DNA of 57,212 nt from an uncultured Lachnospiraceae bacterium (GTDB lineage Bacteria; Bacillota; Clostridia; Lachnospirales; Lachnospiraceae), in assembly GCA_949076555.1 (NCBI GenBank), contig CARUOB010000012.1:1-57212 (forward strand), in the 5' to 3' direction. Every line of letters begins with the position of its first letter. Positions within the stretch are counted from its first letter, which is position 1. The notes under the pieces are model-generated. The model made no database searches and had not been told where the DNA came from. It saw nothing but the letters and a program-made list of their open reading frames with translations. Both the position numbers and the translations under genes were made by a program. Positions 24,118-32,618 of this stretch are shown here, in pieces.

Positions 24118-25827
24118 ATGTATGAGAAACTGAATAAGTATCGGATTAGGGAACGTTTGGTGCGTGGATTTGTGATTGCGTCAGGCATTCCGGCAGTGGT
24201 AGCTGCAGTAGCGTTGATCGCCTTGATTATTGTGGCGATGAGATACTCGAATGCGTTGAAGGTTTACGGGTTTGCGCAGGGAGACGTAGGTAAGGCGATG
24301 ACTTATTTCGCTGAGACGAGATCCACGATGCGTGGTGTCATCGGTTATGATGACGAAGCCGTGATAGAGAGTCTGAAAACTTCTCACGCGGAGAGCATAG
24401 AAAATTTTACAGCCAGCTTTGAGGCGCTGGAAAAGGCTATGGTGTCCGAGGAGAATAAGAAAGTGTATGCGGATATCAGTTCCAAGCTGCCTGCTTACTG
24501 GGCGCTTGACAATGAAATTATCGTGCAGGGCGGCGTTACGGACAGAGAGCAGTGCGAGATCGCACAGGCGCGGGCGATCAATGAACTGGCTCCACTATAT
24601 GAGGAGATCAACGACGAATTGATTGACATTATGGAGATCAAGGTAGACCGCGGAAACAGTGTTTCCACTATAATGACAATCGTGTGCATCGTGGTTTCTG
24701 TAGCGATTGCCGTGATTATTATTATCGCGATCACGAGTTCTATCCGACTGGGTAAGCATATAGCGGAAGGAATCTCCGCACCGTTAATCCGGTTAAAAGA
24801 AAGACTGGGGCGGTTCGCGGAAGGAGATCTGTCCACACCGTTCCCGGAATCGCAGGCGGATGATGAAGTGGCAGAAATCATCAGTTCGGCAAAGGATATG
24901 TCGGAGACGCTTATTTTTGTCATTTATGATCTGGAATATATTTTGGGCGAGATGTCAAATTCCAATTTTATCATCCGCTCAAAGGACAGCGAACGGTACA
25001 AGGGGGAGTTCCGTCAGATATTCGATTCCCTGAGGCAGCTTCGGGACAATATGGTCGAGACGCTGCGTCATATCGGGATGTCTTCGGAACAGGTTTCCGC
25101 AGGCTCTTCCAATCTGGCGGATACTTCCCAGAGCCTTGCAGAGGGCGCGACGGAGCAGGCGGGCGCGGTGCAGGAGCTGCACGCGACGATCACTACCATT
25201 TCGGAGGCGGCAAGAAGAGCGGCAGATTCCGCGGAGGATGCGTACAAGCAGTCACAGGAATATGCGGATGTGGCTGACCGAAGCAGTGGCGACATGAAGG
25301 AAATGGTGGAGGCTATGTCACGTATCAGTGAGGCTTCCCATAAGATCGGAAATATTATTTCCGAAATTGAAAATATTGCGTCCGAGACGAATATGCTTTC
25401 TCTGAATGCGTCTATCGAAGCGGCGAGAGCGGGAGAAGCGGGACGTGGATTCTCCGTTGTGGCTGATCAGATCAGACAGCTTGCGGAGCAGAGCAGCAAG
25501 TCGGCTGTGGATACCAGAGCGCTGATTGAAGGAACGATGAGAGAAGTTGAGAACGGCAATAAGGTTGCGGAGCGTGCGGTTGCGTCGCTGGCGATCGTGG
25601 TGGAAGGAATCAGGAAAGTGGCGGATTCTTCCAAGGAACTCAGCACGATTTCCTCAAATCAGATGGCTACCATGAAAGAGGCAGAGCTGGGCGTAGATCA
25701 GATTTCCGATGTTATCCAGACCAATGCGGCGGTTGCCGAGGAGTCTTCGGCTACCAGCGAGGAGCTGTCGGCGCAGGCGATCTCTTTGGACGAGCTGATT
25801 GCCAAGTTCACGTTGCCGGAGAAGTAA
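24118..25827 (+). CDS. Methyl-accepting chemotaxis protein with four-helix-bundle-type sensor
   Basis: A 569-residue chemoreceptor. TM1 is about 18-42, then a helical extracellular sensor (45-180; MTYFAETRSTMRGVIGY resembles a 4HB_MCP domain), TM2 about 185-208, HAMP (RLKERLGRFAEGDLSTPF) and the signalling domain with tip IENIASETNMLSLNASIEAA and GRGFSVVADQIRQLAEQS. It lacks a C-terminal CheR-tethering pentapeptide and ends IAKFTLPEK. AGGAGGG precedes the ATG. It is transcribed alone and closed by a strong terminator; the ligand is unknown. Confidence 0.92.
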   Translation: MYEKLNKYRIRERLVRGFVIASGIPAVVAAVALIALIIVAMRYSNALKVYGFAQGDVGKAMTYFAETRSTMRGVIGYDDEAVIESLKTSHAESIENFTASFEALEKAMVSEENKKVYADISSKLPAYWALDNEIIVQGGVTDREQCEIAQARAINELAPLYEEINDELIDIMEIKVDRGNSVSTIMTIVCIVVSVAIAVIIIIAITSSIRLGKHIAEGISAPLIRLKERLGRFAEGDLSTPFPESQADDEVAEIISSAKDMSETLIFVIYDLEYILGEMSNSNFIIRSKDSERYKGEFRQIFDSLRQLRDNMVETLRHIGMSSEQVSAGSSNLADTSQSLAEGATEQAGAVQELHATITTISEAARRAADSAEDAYKQSQEYADVADRSSGDMKEMVEAMSRISEASHKIGNIISEIENIASETNMLSLNASIEAARAGEAGRGFSVVADQIRQLAEQSSKSAVDTRALIEGTMREVENGNKVAERAVASLAIVVEGIRKVADSSKELSTISSNQMATMKEAELGVDQISDVIQTNAAVAEESSATSEELSAQAISLDELIAKFTLPEK

Positions 25828-25855
25828 GGTTTCAAAAGGGAGAGAAGGTTATATA

Positions 25856-25915
25856 CATAAAAAGAGAAGGATGGAATACAAGGTATATCCTGTTTTCCGT
25901 CCTTCTCTTTTTATG
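25856..25915. terminator. Strong bidirectional terminator
   Basis: CATAAAAAGAGAAGGA.GGAA pairs with TTCC.TCCTTCTCTTTTTATG, giving A-rich and T-rich flanks on both strands, between the chemoreceptor and the convergent TetR gene. Confidence 0.85.
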
Positions 25916-25958
25916 TGCATGCTGCTTAGAATGAAGGAATAGAACGGCGTTCGATTTG

Positions 25959-26579
25959 CTATTCGGTCAAATGCAGATAACTTAAAGTGCCTTCGGGAAG
26001 TCCCGTTCCCTGTTCTAACAGGGAGATCAGTCCCCGTATGGTGTATTCGCAGTCCTCTGGCGTGGTGGAGAGAAACGTGTTGTTCAGCTTTACGCCAAGG
26101 ACAATCAGTACGATTTCCGCAAGCGCCTCCGGATATTCGAAATGGATTTCTCCGGCGGCAATCCCCTGTCTGATAATCTTTGACAGATTCGGCTTTAGCT
26201 CCGAAATCAGATAATTTAAGTATTTCTGGTGCAGATAAGCGGATTCCTGCATGGTGATGGTTCGGTTTTTTTCACTGCCTTGCTTTAAAAAGGCGGCTGC
26301 GGAACTGCGGCAGGCCTGAAACAGCATGGCCATCTTTGTGAAGGGCGGAATATCCGCCTGATCTGCGAGCAGTTTTGCGGTCTGTAATGGCGCTTCGTAA
26401 TTTCTTCTGATCAGCGCGTCTAAAATTGCCTCCTTTGACGGAAAATAATAATAGATGCTGCCTTTGCCGATGCCGGCTTTGGCAGCAATGTCGCTGACGG
26501 AGATATTCTGTATATTTTCATCAATCATAAGCTGCTGGAGCGCGTCTAAAATCCGGTCGTATTTTTGTGTGTCTGCCAT
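25959..26579 (-). CDS. TetR/AcrR family repressor of the acyl-conjugate operon
   Basis: A 206-residue repressor. The helix-turn-helix is at about 18-50 (ISVSDIAAKAGIGKGSIYYYFPSKEAILDAL). The C-terminal helices form a ligand pocket of unknown specificity. I start at 26579 behind AAAGG; a longer frame to 26612 is less supported. It is divergent from the SCP2-hydrolase-condensation-ACP-ligase operon, whose promoter carries two copies of the palindrome TCGACCGTCGGTCGA. By position this regulator controls the operon. Members of the family near lipid genes often sense acyl-CoAs; that is only suggestive here. Confidence 0.88.
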   Translation of the reverse strand: MADTQKYDRILDALQQLMIDENIQNISVSDIAAKAGIGKGSIYYYFPSKEAILDALIRRNYEAPLQTAKLLADQADIPPFTKMAMLFQACRSSAAAFLKQGSEKNRTITMQESAYLHQKYLNYLISELKPNLSKIIRQGIAAGEIHFEYPEALAEIVLIVLGVKLNNTFLSTTPEDCEYTIRGLISLLEQGTGLPEGTLSYLHLTE

Positions 26580-26691
26580 GATGAGCGCCTTTCTGGTTGA
26601 GTATGATGTCATTCATTTTATCACAGTTTAACGGCGCGGACAATCGCCGGGCGGGAAAAAAGTATTTAAATCAATACATTTCACAAAGCAG

Positions 26692-26749
26692 TTGACCGTC
26701 GGTCGAAAAATATGGTATTGTTAGGAGGATGGAATCGACCGTCGGTCGA
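26692..26749 (+). promoter_or_regulatory. Promoter with two TetR operators
   Basis: TTGACC (26692-26697), 18-bp spacer, TATTGT (26716-26721). Operator 1 (26692-26706, one mismatch from perfect) overlaps the -35. Operator 2 TCGACCGTCGGTCGA (26735-26749, perfect 7-1-7 palindrome) follows the start site. The repeat unit continues identically as GGTCGAAAAAT in both copies. It drives the gene at 26807. Confidence 0.88.
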
Positions 26750-26806
26750 AAAATGTAGAGGCAAAGAAAAAGGGAGTAAAGACTCCTGCCAGGAGGAAAG
26801 AGTAAA

Positions 26807-27187
26807 ATGACTTACGCAGATTTTTTTTATGACATTAAGGGGAGATTCATGGGCGCGGATGTGAGTGACATTCATGAGCATCTTGCTTTTGAATTTAACA
26901 TCGAGGACGAGGAAGCGGGCGGCGCTTTCTATGTGGAAGTGAAGGACGGCGCGCTCTATGTGGAGCCTTACGAGTACTATGACAGGGATGCCAGATTTAT
27001 CTGCGCGCCCGAGGTGCTTGTAAAGATCGCGGAGGGTGAGATGGACCCGGTGTGGGCGTTCACGACCCAGAAATTAAAGGTGGAAGGCAATATTGACAAG
27101 GCGCTTCGTTTAAAGGAGATCATCGAGGCCAAGCAGCGGGAGATGAAAAAGGCGGCGAAACAGGAAAAGAAGGCGAATAAAAAATGA
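26807..27187 (+). CDS. SCP2 sterol-binding domain protein
   Basis: A 126-residue soluble protein with the SCP2-like fold: LAFEFNIEDEEAGGAFYVEVKDGALYVEP and a helical C-terminus VEGNIDKALRLKEIIEAKQ, ending in a Lys-rich tail. SCP2 proteins bind long-chain lipids or acyl-CoA in a hydrophobic tunnel. It is the first gene of the operon behind twin TetR operators and overlaps the hydrolase by four bases (ATGA). A role as lipid carrier for the downstream enzymes is a reasonable inference. AGGAGG precedes the start. Confidence 0.85.
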   Translation: MTYADFFYDIKGRFMGADVSDIHEHLAFEFNIEDEEAGGAFYVEVKDGALYVEPYEYYDRDARFICAPEVLVKIAEGEMDPVWAFTTQKLKVEGNIDKALRLKEIIEAKQREMKKAAKQEKKANKK

Positions 27188-28143
27188 GGAAAAAGACGGG
27201 GATTCTAAAAAAGGCAGTGTTTGGAGCGGGACTTCTGGCGGCTGTCTGCGGCGGTGAGATCGCCTATTTTTACGGGCGCACCATGAAGCGCGGCAGGGCG
27301 AAGACCGAGCGCACCATCAAGATGTCGGGCACGGACTGGAGTCAGTATATGCCGCTTATGGAGGAGCGTAAGGCGGCCATGCTGGAACGGCCGCACAACG
27401 ACGTGTGGCAGACGAGCTTCGACGGTCTGAAGCTGCATGCCACTTATTTTCCGGCGCAGGCGCAGACGGGAAAACAGAAGATTGTGATTTGTTTCCACGG
27501 CTATACGAGTCAGGGTATGTCTGACTATATCGGCCTGTCGGATTACTATCAGAAAAGAGGTTTTGCCATGCTTTTGCCGGATGCGAGAGCACACGGCACA
27601 AGCGAGGGAGAATATATAGGCTTCGGATGCCTTGACAGGCAGGATGCGCTTGGCTGGGTCAGATGGGCGGTTATGGAGCTTGGTGAGGAGACGGAGATTC
27701 TTTTGCACGGCACTTCTATGGGGGCGGCCACGCTTTTGATGCTGAGCGGCCTGAAACTTCCGGAGCAGGTGAAGGGCATTGTCTCCGACTGCGGGTTTAC
27801 TTCTCCGAAGGAAGTGTTCACCCATGTGCTGCACACCATGTATCATCTGCCCGCTTTTCCGATCATACCGGGCGCGGATCTGGTGAACCGGAAACTGGCG
27901 GGTTACGGCATGGATGAGTGCAATGCCAAAAGGGAAGTGGAGAAGGCCGAAGTGCCGATCCTGTTTATCCACGGCGGAAACGACACCTTTGTGCCATGGC
28001 AGATGTGCGATGAGATTTACGAACACTGCGCTTCGCCAAAGAGAAAGCTGATCGTTGAGGGTGCGGCCCACGCGGAGAGCTACTACAAGGACATGGAAAG
28101 TTATGAGAAGGCATTGACGGAGTTTATCGGTGAAGTAGTGTGA
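27184..28143 (+). CDS. Membrane-anchored alpha/beta hydrolase
   Basis: A 319-residue alpha/beta-hydrolase of the FrsA/BAAT-like type. An N-terminal hydrophobic anchor (about 9-28) precedes the catalytic domain. The oxyanion motif is VICFHGYTSQG, the nucleophile elbow is HGTSMGA, the acid is in HGGNDTFVPW and the base is in GAAHAESYY, so the Ser-Asp-His triad is complete. It overlaps the SCP2 gene by four bases. In this operon it could release or trim an acyl product, or act as a thioesterase on the carrier protein. Its stop codon lies inside repeat copy B. Confidence 0.9.
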   Translation: MRKKTGILKKAVFGAGLLAAVCGGEIAYFYGRTMKRGRAKTERTIKMSGTDWSQYMPLMEERKAAMLERPHNDVWQTSFDGLKLHATYFPAQAQTGKQKIVICFHGYTSQGMSDYIGLSDYYQKRGFAMLLPDARAHGTSEGEYIGFGCLDRQDALGWVRWAVMELGEETEILLHGTSMGAATLLMLSGLKLPEQVKGIVSDCGFTSPKEVFTHVLHTMYHLPAFPIIPGADLVNRKLAGYGMDECNAKREVEKAEVPILFIHGGNDTFVPWQMCDEIYEHCASPKRKLIVEGAAHAESYYKDMESYEKALTEFIGEVV

Positions 28144-28235
28144 GAAGTACTTCTAGCCGCTCACAGCAGAGGCTGTTTCGCGGAGAAGCACTAAGTCTCA
28201 CACAGGAGAATGCCTGAAAAGCGGCATTCTCCGCA
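28138..28235 (+). repeat. Two-hairpin intergenic repeat, copy B
   Basis: Match of 5217-5313 at about 80%. Outer stem GTGTGAGA (28138-28145)/TCTCACAC (28196-28203), then AGTACTTCT/AGAAGCACT, CCGC/GCGG and ACAGC/GCTGT. The second hairpin stem GGAGAATGCC/GGCATTCTCC is identical in both copies. It begins over the hydrolase stop codon and ends 31 bases before the condensation gene. Confidence 0.85.
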
Positions 28236-28266
28236 CGAATTATGGAAGCGGAAAAAGGGAGAGAAG

Positions 28267-29664
28267 ATGAAAACAAGAAAGGGTCAAAAGACATATCCAT
28301 TGACGGTGGCACAGAAATTCCATATTTTTTATATGGATTTTTGTCCCAAGAAAGAGGTCGTAAATATCGGCACCAGCCTGACCATCGAGTATGAGCTGGA
28401 TATCGAGGAGCTGAAGCGTGCGGTTTATAAAGCGTATGAGCGTTGTGAGTCCATGCGGGTGCGCTTCGCTTATGATAAAAAGGAAGAGCAGTGGTATCAG
28501 TATGTGGCGGAGAAAGAAGAGCGTGATATCGAGTATGTGGACTTCACGGGAAAAACCATGGAGGAGGCGGCCGAGATCATGACAGGATGGACACGGGTGC
28601 CTTTCCGGAGAGAGGACAGCCCTATGAACCGGGTTGTGATGATTAAGACGCCGGACGGCTGTCAGGGGCTATATGTGCTGGGAGACCACATGCTGATGGA
28701 TGCCCAATCCCTGATCTGTTTCCTCAGGGACGTGATCGAGCTTTACTGTAACGCCAAGTTTGAGGGGGTTGCCTATCCGTCGGATATGCGTTCCTTTACC
28801 GAGCAGTTGGAGAAGGATCTGGCCTATGAGGCGGAGAGTAAGGCGCAGGCCAGAGACAGAGAGTATTTCCGGAAGCTGATCGAGGAGTCTGAGCCGATCT
28901 TTAACGGCATCGAGGGGCCGGGACAGCTTGAGGAAGCGCGGAAAAAATTCCCCGGGACAAGGGCGGCCTTTTCCGCGACGGCGAAGGTGGACTCCGCACT
29001 TGATATCTTCCATCTGGAGGAGGAGCCGACACGGAGATTGATGCGCTTTTGCGAGGAGCAGCACATATCCTTACAGTGTTTGCTGATTATGGGAATCCGC
29101 ACCTATCTGCAGAAGATGAACGATAACGACGACGTGTCGATTAATGTGGCCTATGCGAGAAGGGCGACCCTTCTGGAGAAAAAGTCGGGTGGTACGAGAA
29201 TCCACTCCTTCCCGTTCCGGACCGTTCTCTCCAGAGAGCAGACCTTCATGGAGGGCATTTTTGCTATCCGCAACGGACAAAACGAGGTGTTCCGCCATAC
29301 GAATTTTAATCCGGTGGAGTACTTCGCGTACAGGAGTAAGGTCTATCATACACCGCAGGGTGCCACATATGAGCCGATGTCCCTGACCTACCAGCCCATG
29401 ACCCTGAAAGAGAAAGGTCTGAACCAGCTTGGAGACATCCGGTATAAGACGAGATGGTATCCCAACGGAGCGACCACCCAGGCCATGTATCTGACGGTGA
29501 TGCACCGTCCCGACGACAACGGGCTGGATTTCAATTTCGAGCATCAGGTGGCTGCGGTGAGCCGTGAGACGCTGGAGCGTTTCTACTACTATATGTGCAA
29601 GATCATGTTCAAGGGGACGGAGAACCCGAACATGAAAATCGGCGATATTATAAAATTGATATAG
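28267..29664 (+). CDS. Stand-alone condensation-domain-like acyltransferase
   Basis: A 465-residue protein with the two-lobed condensation/CoA-dependent acyltransferase fold. The N-terminal lobe opens PLTVAQKFHIFYMDFCPKK. The active-site region reads LYVLGDHMLMDAQSLICFL, corresponding to HHxxxDG but with the first His replaced (GDHMLMDA); the catalytic second His is kept. Such enzymes join a carrier-bound acyl group to an amine or alcohol. I start at 28267 behind GGGAGAGAAG. A carrier protein and an AMP ligase follow, completing a C-T-A set on separate chains. Product unknown; an N-acyl amide or ester is likely. Confidence 0.82.
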   Translation: MKTRKGQKTYPLTVAQKFHIFYMDFCPKKEVVNIGTSLTIEYELDIEELKRAVYKAYERCESMRVRFAYDKKEEQWYQYVAEKEERDIEYVDFTGKTMEEAAEIMTGWTRVPFRREDSPMNRVVMIKTPDGCQGLYVLGDHMLMDAQSLICFLRDVIELYCNAKFEGVAYPSDMRSFTEQLEKDLAYEAESKAQARDREYFRKLIEESEPIFNGIEGPGQLEEARKKFPGTRAAFSATAKVDSALDIFHLEEEPTRRLMRFCEEQHISLQCLLIMGIRTYLQKMNDNDDVSINVAYARRATLLEKKSGGTRIHSFPFRTVLSREQTFMEGIFAIRNGQNEVFRHTNFNPVEYFAYRSKVYHTPQGATYEPMSLTYQPMTLKEKGLNQLGDIRYKTRWYPNGATTQAMYLTVMHRPDDNGLDFNFEHQVAAVSRETLERFYYYMCKIMFKGTENPNMKIGDIIKLI

Positions 29665-29749
29665 CGAGCGAGATGAAGCGAAGCGGAATCGAGCGTGCAC
29701 TGCGGGTTAAACAGGGAAAAAGAAAATAAAAAAAGGAGGCTGACATCGT

Positions 29750-29971
29750 ATGTTTGATCAGTTGGCGGAAATGATTACGAATTATGTGGAAGTGAAAAAG
29801 GAGGATATCAGGCCGGAGTCCCGGTTTATGGAGGATCTGGGCTTTTCGTCCTTCGACTTTATGAGTATGCTGGGGGAGGTGGAGGACACCTTCGACGTGG
29901 AGATCGAGGAGGAGAAGGCCGCAGGCATCCGCACGGTGCAGGAGGCTGTGGATTATCTCGAGAGCTTATAA
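29750..29971 (+). CDS. Acyl/peptidyl carrier protein
   Basis: 73 residues with the four-helix carrier fold. The phosphopantetheine site lies in EDLGFSSFDFMSML; S34 aligns with the Ser of the usual DSL, with Ser-Phe replacing Asp and Leu around it, a variation seen in stand-alone carriers. The surface is strongly acidic. AAAGGAGG precedes the ATG. It lies between the condensation and AMP-ligase genes and should carry the activated acyl group between them. Confidence 0.9.
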   Translation: MFDQLAEMITNYVEVKKEDIRPESRFMEDLGFSSFDFMSMLGEVEDTFDVEIEEEKAAGIRTVQEAVDYLESL

Positions 29972-30128
29972 CGGATGGAAAAAACAGGGCTGGTTGTACA
30001 GAGGCGTTACAGGTGATGCAAGCCGCAGCCTGTGGGTGCGCAGGGGTGTCACAGGTGATTATGGACACGGGACAGTTTTGGGGATGGTGCCTGCGTGCGG
30101 CACAGAACGCTTCGGAATGGAAGGAAAT

Positions 30129-31679
30129 ATGAATGAATTGAGCAGTACCATCAGGGAACTTTTAGTCAAGGCTTCCGAGGCTTACGGGCCGCAGGACGCG
30201 GTCAGGTATAAGGCGAAGCGTGACAAAGGAAACGGGAAAAAAGAGACGGTAGTGGCGGCGAAGACCTACACAGAGCTTAGGGAGGACAGCGAGCGCTTTT
30301 CGGCGGCTCTTGAAAGTCTCGGCGAGCAGGGGTCCCACATAGCGATTGTGGGCGACAATTCCTATCCGTGGCTTGTCTCTTACTACGGCACGGTGAACGG
30401 CGGCAGCGTAGCGGTGCCGTTAGACGCCAATCTGCCGGCGGAAGAGCTGTGCGAGCTGATCGACCGTTCGGACGCGGCGGTGCTTGTCTACGATAAGGCC
30501 AGAGAGGCGGTGGCGGCGCTTTCCAGAGAGAAATGTCCGAAGTTGAAACACCGGATTGCCACAGACCCGGAAGCGTCCGCGGTGGGTCTGCCGGAGGGAA
30601 CGCTTCTCTTCGAAGAGGTGCTGGGCAAACAGGTGCCGGGCTATTCCTACAGTCCGGTGCCGGAGGATCTGGCGACCATCATGTTTACATCCGGCACCAC
30701 AGGCAAGAGCAAGGGCGTGATGCTGACCCACAGGAATCTGGCGGAGAACGCCACGGCGCAGGATATGGGATTTGAGCCGGGGATGGTGCTGCTTTCGGTG
30801 CTGCCGATTCATCATGCCTACTGCCTGAGCATGGACATCTTAAAGGGCATGTCTCTGGGTACGGTGATCTGCATCAACGATTCCCTGCTTCGAGTGTTAA
30901 AAAACATCAAGCTCTTTGAGCCGAACATCATGCTCATGGTGCCGCTTATGATTGAGACTTTTGCCAAGAAGCTGGAGGAGACGGACTGGCTGCCCGCGCC
31001 CCTTATCAAGGCGAAGGTTTTTGGCAAACAGTTTCATACCATATGCAGCGGCGGCGCGTACTTAAATCCCGATTACTTAAAGCGGTTCGAAAAGTACGGG
31101 ATTACCATATTGCAGGGATACGGCATGACCGAGTGTGCGCCCGTGATCAGTTCCAATTGTCCGAAGGACAAAAAGGACGGCTCCATCGGCAAATGTATGC
31201 CAAACTGCGAGGTGAAGGTGGTGGACGAGGAGCTTTGGGTGAGAGGTTCAAGCGTGATGCTGGGATATTATAAAATGCCGGAAGAGACGGCGGAAACGCT
31301 TGTGGACGGATGGCTTCGCACGGGCGATCTCGGCTATGTGGATGAGGATGGTTTCCTTTTCCTTACGGGAAGGAAGAAGAATCTGATTATCACGCCAAAC
31401 GGCGAGAATGTTTCCCCGGAGGAGCTGGAGAATAAAATTGGCGCAGCCCGCCTTGTGCAGGAAGTTTTGGTGAGAGAGAAGGACGGCGTGATCGAGGCGG
31501 AAATTTTCCCGGACCAGGAATATGCATCCAAGAAAAAGATCAGGGATGTGGAGGCAGAGATCCGCAAGATCGTCGATGATTACAATGAGAAAGCGCCTCT
31601 GTATAAGCGAGTGGTAAGCGTGAAACTGCGCGACACGGAATTTGAAAAGAATACCACGAAAAAGATTAAGAGATTTTAA
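30129..31679 (+). CDS. AMP-forming acyl/amino acid ligase (adenylation enzyme)
   Basis: A 516-residue ANL-superfamily ligase. The P-loop is MFTSGTTGKSKGVMLTHRNL (near 185), then GYGMTECAPVISS (near 335), WLRTGDLGYVDEDGFLFLTG and the hinge GRKKNLII, and the C-terminal catalytic Lys in KNTTKKIKRF. These are the core motifs of fatty-acyl-AMP/CoA ligases; TECAP and the length favour a fatty acid over an amino acid substrate. I start at 30129 behind GGAAGGAAAT rather than 29994. It should load the adjacent carrier protein. A bidirectional terminator ends the operon. Confidence 0.9.
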   Translation: MNELSSTIRELLVKASEAYGPQDAVRYKAKRDKGNGKKETVVAAKTYTELREDSERFSAALESLGEQGSHIAIVGDNSYPWLVSYYGTVNGGSVAVPLDANLPAEELCELIDRSDAAVLVYDKAREAVAALSREKCPKLKHRIATDPEASAVGLPEGTLLFEEVLGKQVPGYSYSPVPEDLATIMFTSGTTGKSKGVMLTHRNLAENATAQDMGFEPGMVLLSVLPIHHAYCLSMDILKGMSLGTVICINDSLLRVLKNIKLFEPNIMLMVPLMIETFAKKLEETDWLPAPLIKAKVFGKQFHTICSGGAYLNPDYLKRFEKYGITILQGYGMTECAPVISSNCPKDKKDGSIGKCMPNCEVKVVDEELWVRGSSVMLGYYKMPEETAETLVDGWLRTGDLGYVDEDGFLFLTGRKKNLIITPNGENVSPEELENKIGAARLVQEVLVREKDGVIEAEIFPDQEYASKKKIRDVEAEIRKIVDDYNEKAPLYKRVVSVKLRDTEFEKNTTKKIKRF

Positions 31680-31683
31680 CATA

Positions 31684-31725
31684 AAAAGACCGCCCTCCGC
31701 GTTATCGCAAGAGAGCGGTCCTTTT
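31684..31725. terminator. Bidirectional terminator
   Basis: AAAAGACCGC.CTC pairs with GAG.GCGGTC.TTTT around a 12-base loop, between the ligase gene and the convergent DUF6033-like gene. Confidence 0.85.
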
Positions 31726-31727
31726 GT

Positions 31728-32456
31728 TTAGACGGTGAAATCGAAATTTTTTCCGGGCATGGGAATGGTTGTCTCTTCCTTTACAGTGTCCCAGTTAAAG
31801 TTTTTAATCTTCTCAAGCAGATCCTCAACACTGCTTGCGGAGACGGTAGCGCGTTTGCTGTGTTCATAACTGTATTTGTCCTGCGCCTTGCCTGCTTTCT
31901 CGGCTTCCGCTTCCTTAGCGGCTTCCTTCTTGTCCTCGCGCATTTTTTCCACAAATTCCTTCGTGCGCTCGCCGGACTTTTCGAGTTCCGCAAAGTAGGA
32001 TACCTGACCGTCCTTGCCGATGTTCACGCCGAGTGTTACGACTTCATCCTCGCGGCCGGTCTCCTTCAACTCTTCTTTCATCTCGCTCAGCTTGCCGAGA
32101 GACTCATCCAGAAGGGAGAAATTCTTTTTCTTTACTTCTTCGTCGTTGGCCATCCGCTCCAGCTCTTCGGGATCGATCAATATGCTGTAATCCTTCGAAC
32201 CGCGGGAGAGATATTCCGCAGCCTCCTCGTCGGTCTCGTATTCAGCGACATAGATATCCGCGTTGTTGTAGGTTTTCTTCATTTCCTGTAAAAGCGCTTT
32301 CGCTTTGTCGCTCAACTGCACGGAATTGTTGTTTGTCTTTTTGGTTTCCTCGGTTTTCTTATCGTCAGCCTTCGCGGTCTTTCTGCTCTGCGCTGCAGGA
32401 CTGTAGAGATTTTTCTGCATGGCGCCATAGCTGCCGATACCGTTCATATTGTTCAT
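31728..32456 (-). CDS. DUF6033-like NGIG-tagged protein
   Basis: A 242-residue soluble protein starting M-N-N-M-N-G-I-G. Residues 20-45 are basic and polar, then SVQLSDKAKALLQEMKKTY begins a conserved body (MKKTYNNADIYVAEYETDEEA), followed by a charged E/K coiled coil (130-200) and a C-terminal VPG-type end. I associate this body with the Lachnospiraceae family DUF6033. There is no signal peptide. GGAGGG is upstream, and a sigma-28-like promoter lies 90-115 bp before the start. Function unknown; the regulon would tie it to motility. Confidence 0.7.
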   Translation of the reverse strand: MNNMNGIGSYGAMQKNLYSPAAQSRKTAKADDKKTEETKKTNNNSVQLSDKAKALLQEMKKTYNNADIYVAEYETDEEAAEYLSRGSKDYSILIDPEELERMANDEEVKKKNFSLLDESLGKLSEMKEELKETGREDEVVTLGVNIGKDGQVSYFAELEKSGERTKEFVEKMREDKKEAAKEAEAEKAGKAQDKYSYEHSKRATVSASSVEDLLEKIKNFNWDTVKEETTIPMPGKNFDFTV

Positions 32457-32540
32457 GTTCTTGCCCTCCTTAGCTTTACCTGATTACACTGTAAATCCGT
32501 TTACCCGTCGGGAGGTTTTCGGACTTCACCTCTTACTCTA

Positions 32541-32568
32541 TATATCGCCCGCTGGCAGAAATTTCTTA
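32541..32568 (-). promoter_or_regulatory. Sigma-28 (SigD/FliA)-like promoter
   Basis: Read on the minus strand: TAAG (32568-32565), 15-bp spacer, GGCGATAT (32549-32542), close to TAAA-N15-GCCGATAA. It is oriented to the NGIG gene ending at 31728. Confidence 0.55.
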
Positions 32569-32618
32569 ATAGGGAAATGGGAAAATAGTCCTGCTTTTTT
32601 TGAACAAGGACGGGTTTG

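Noticed and set aside
27205..28071. A 288-codon minus-strand frame
   Set aside because: Shadow of the alpha/beta hydrolase gene, whose catalytic triad is complete.
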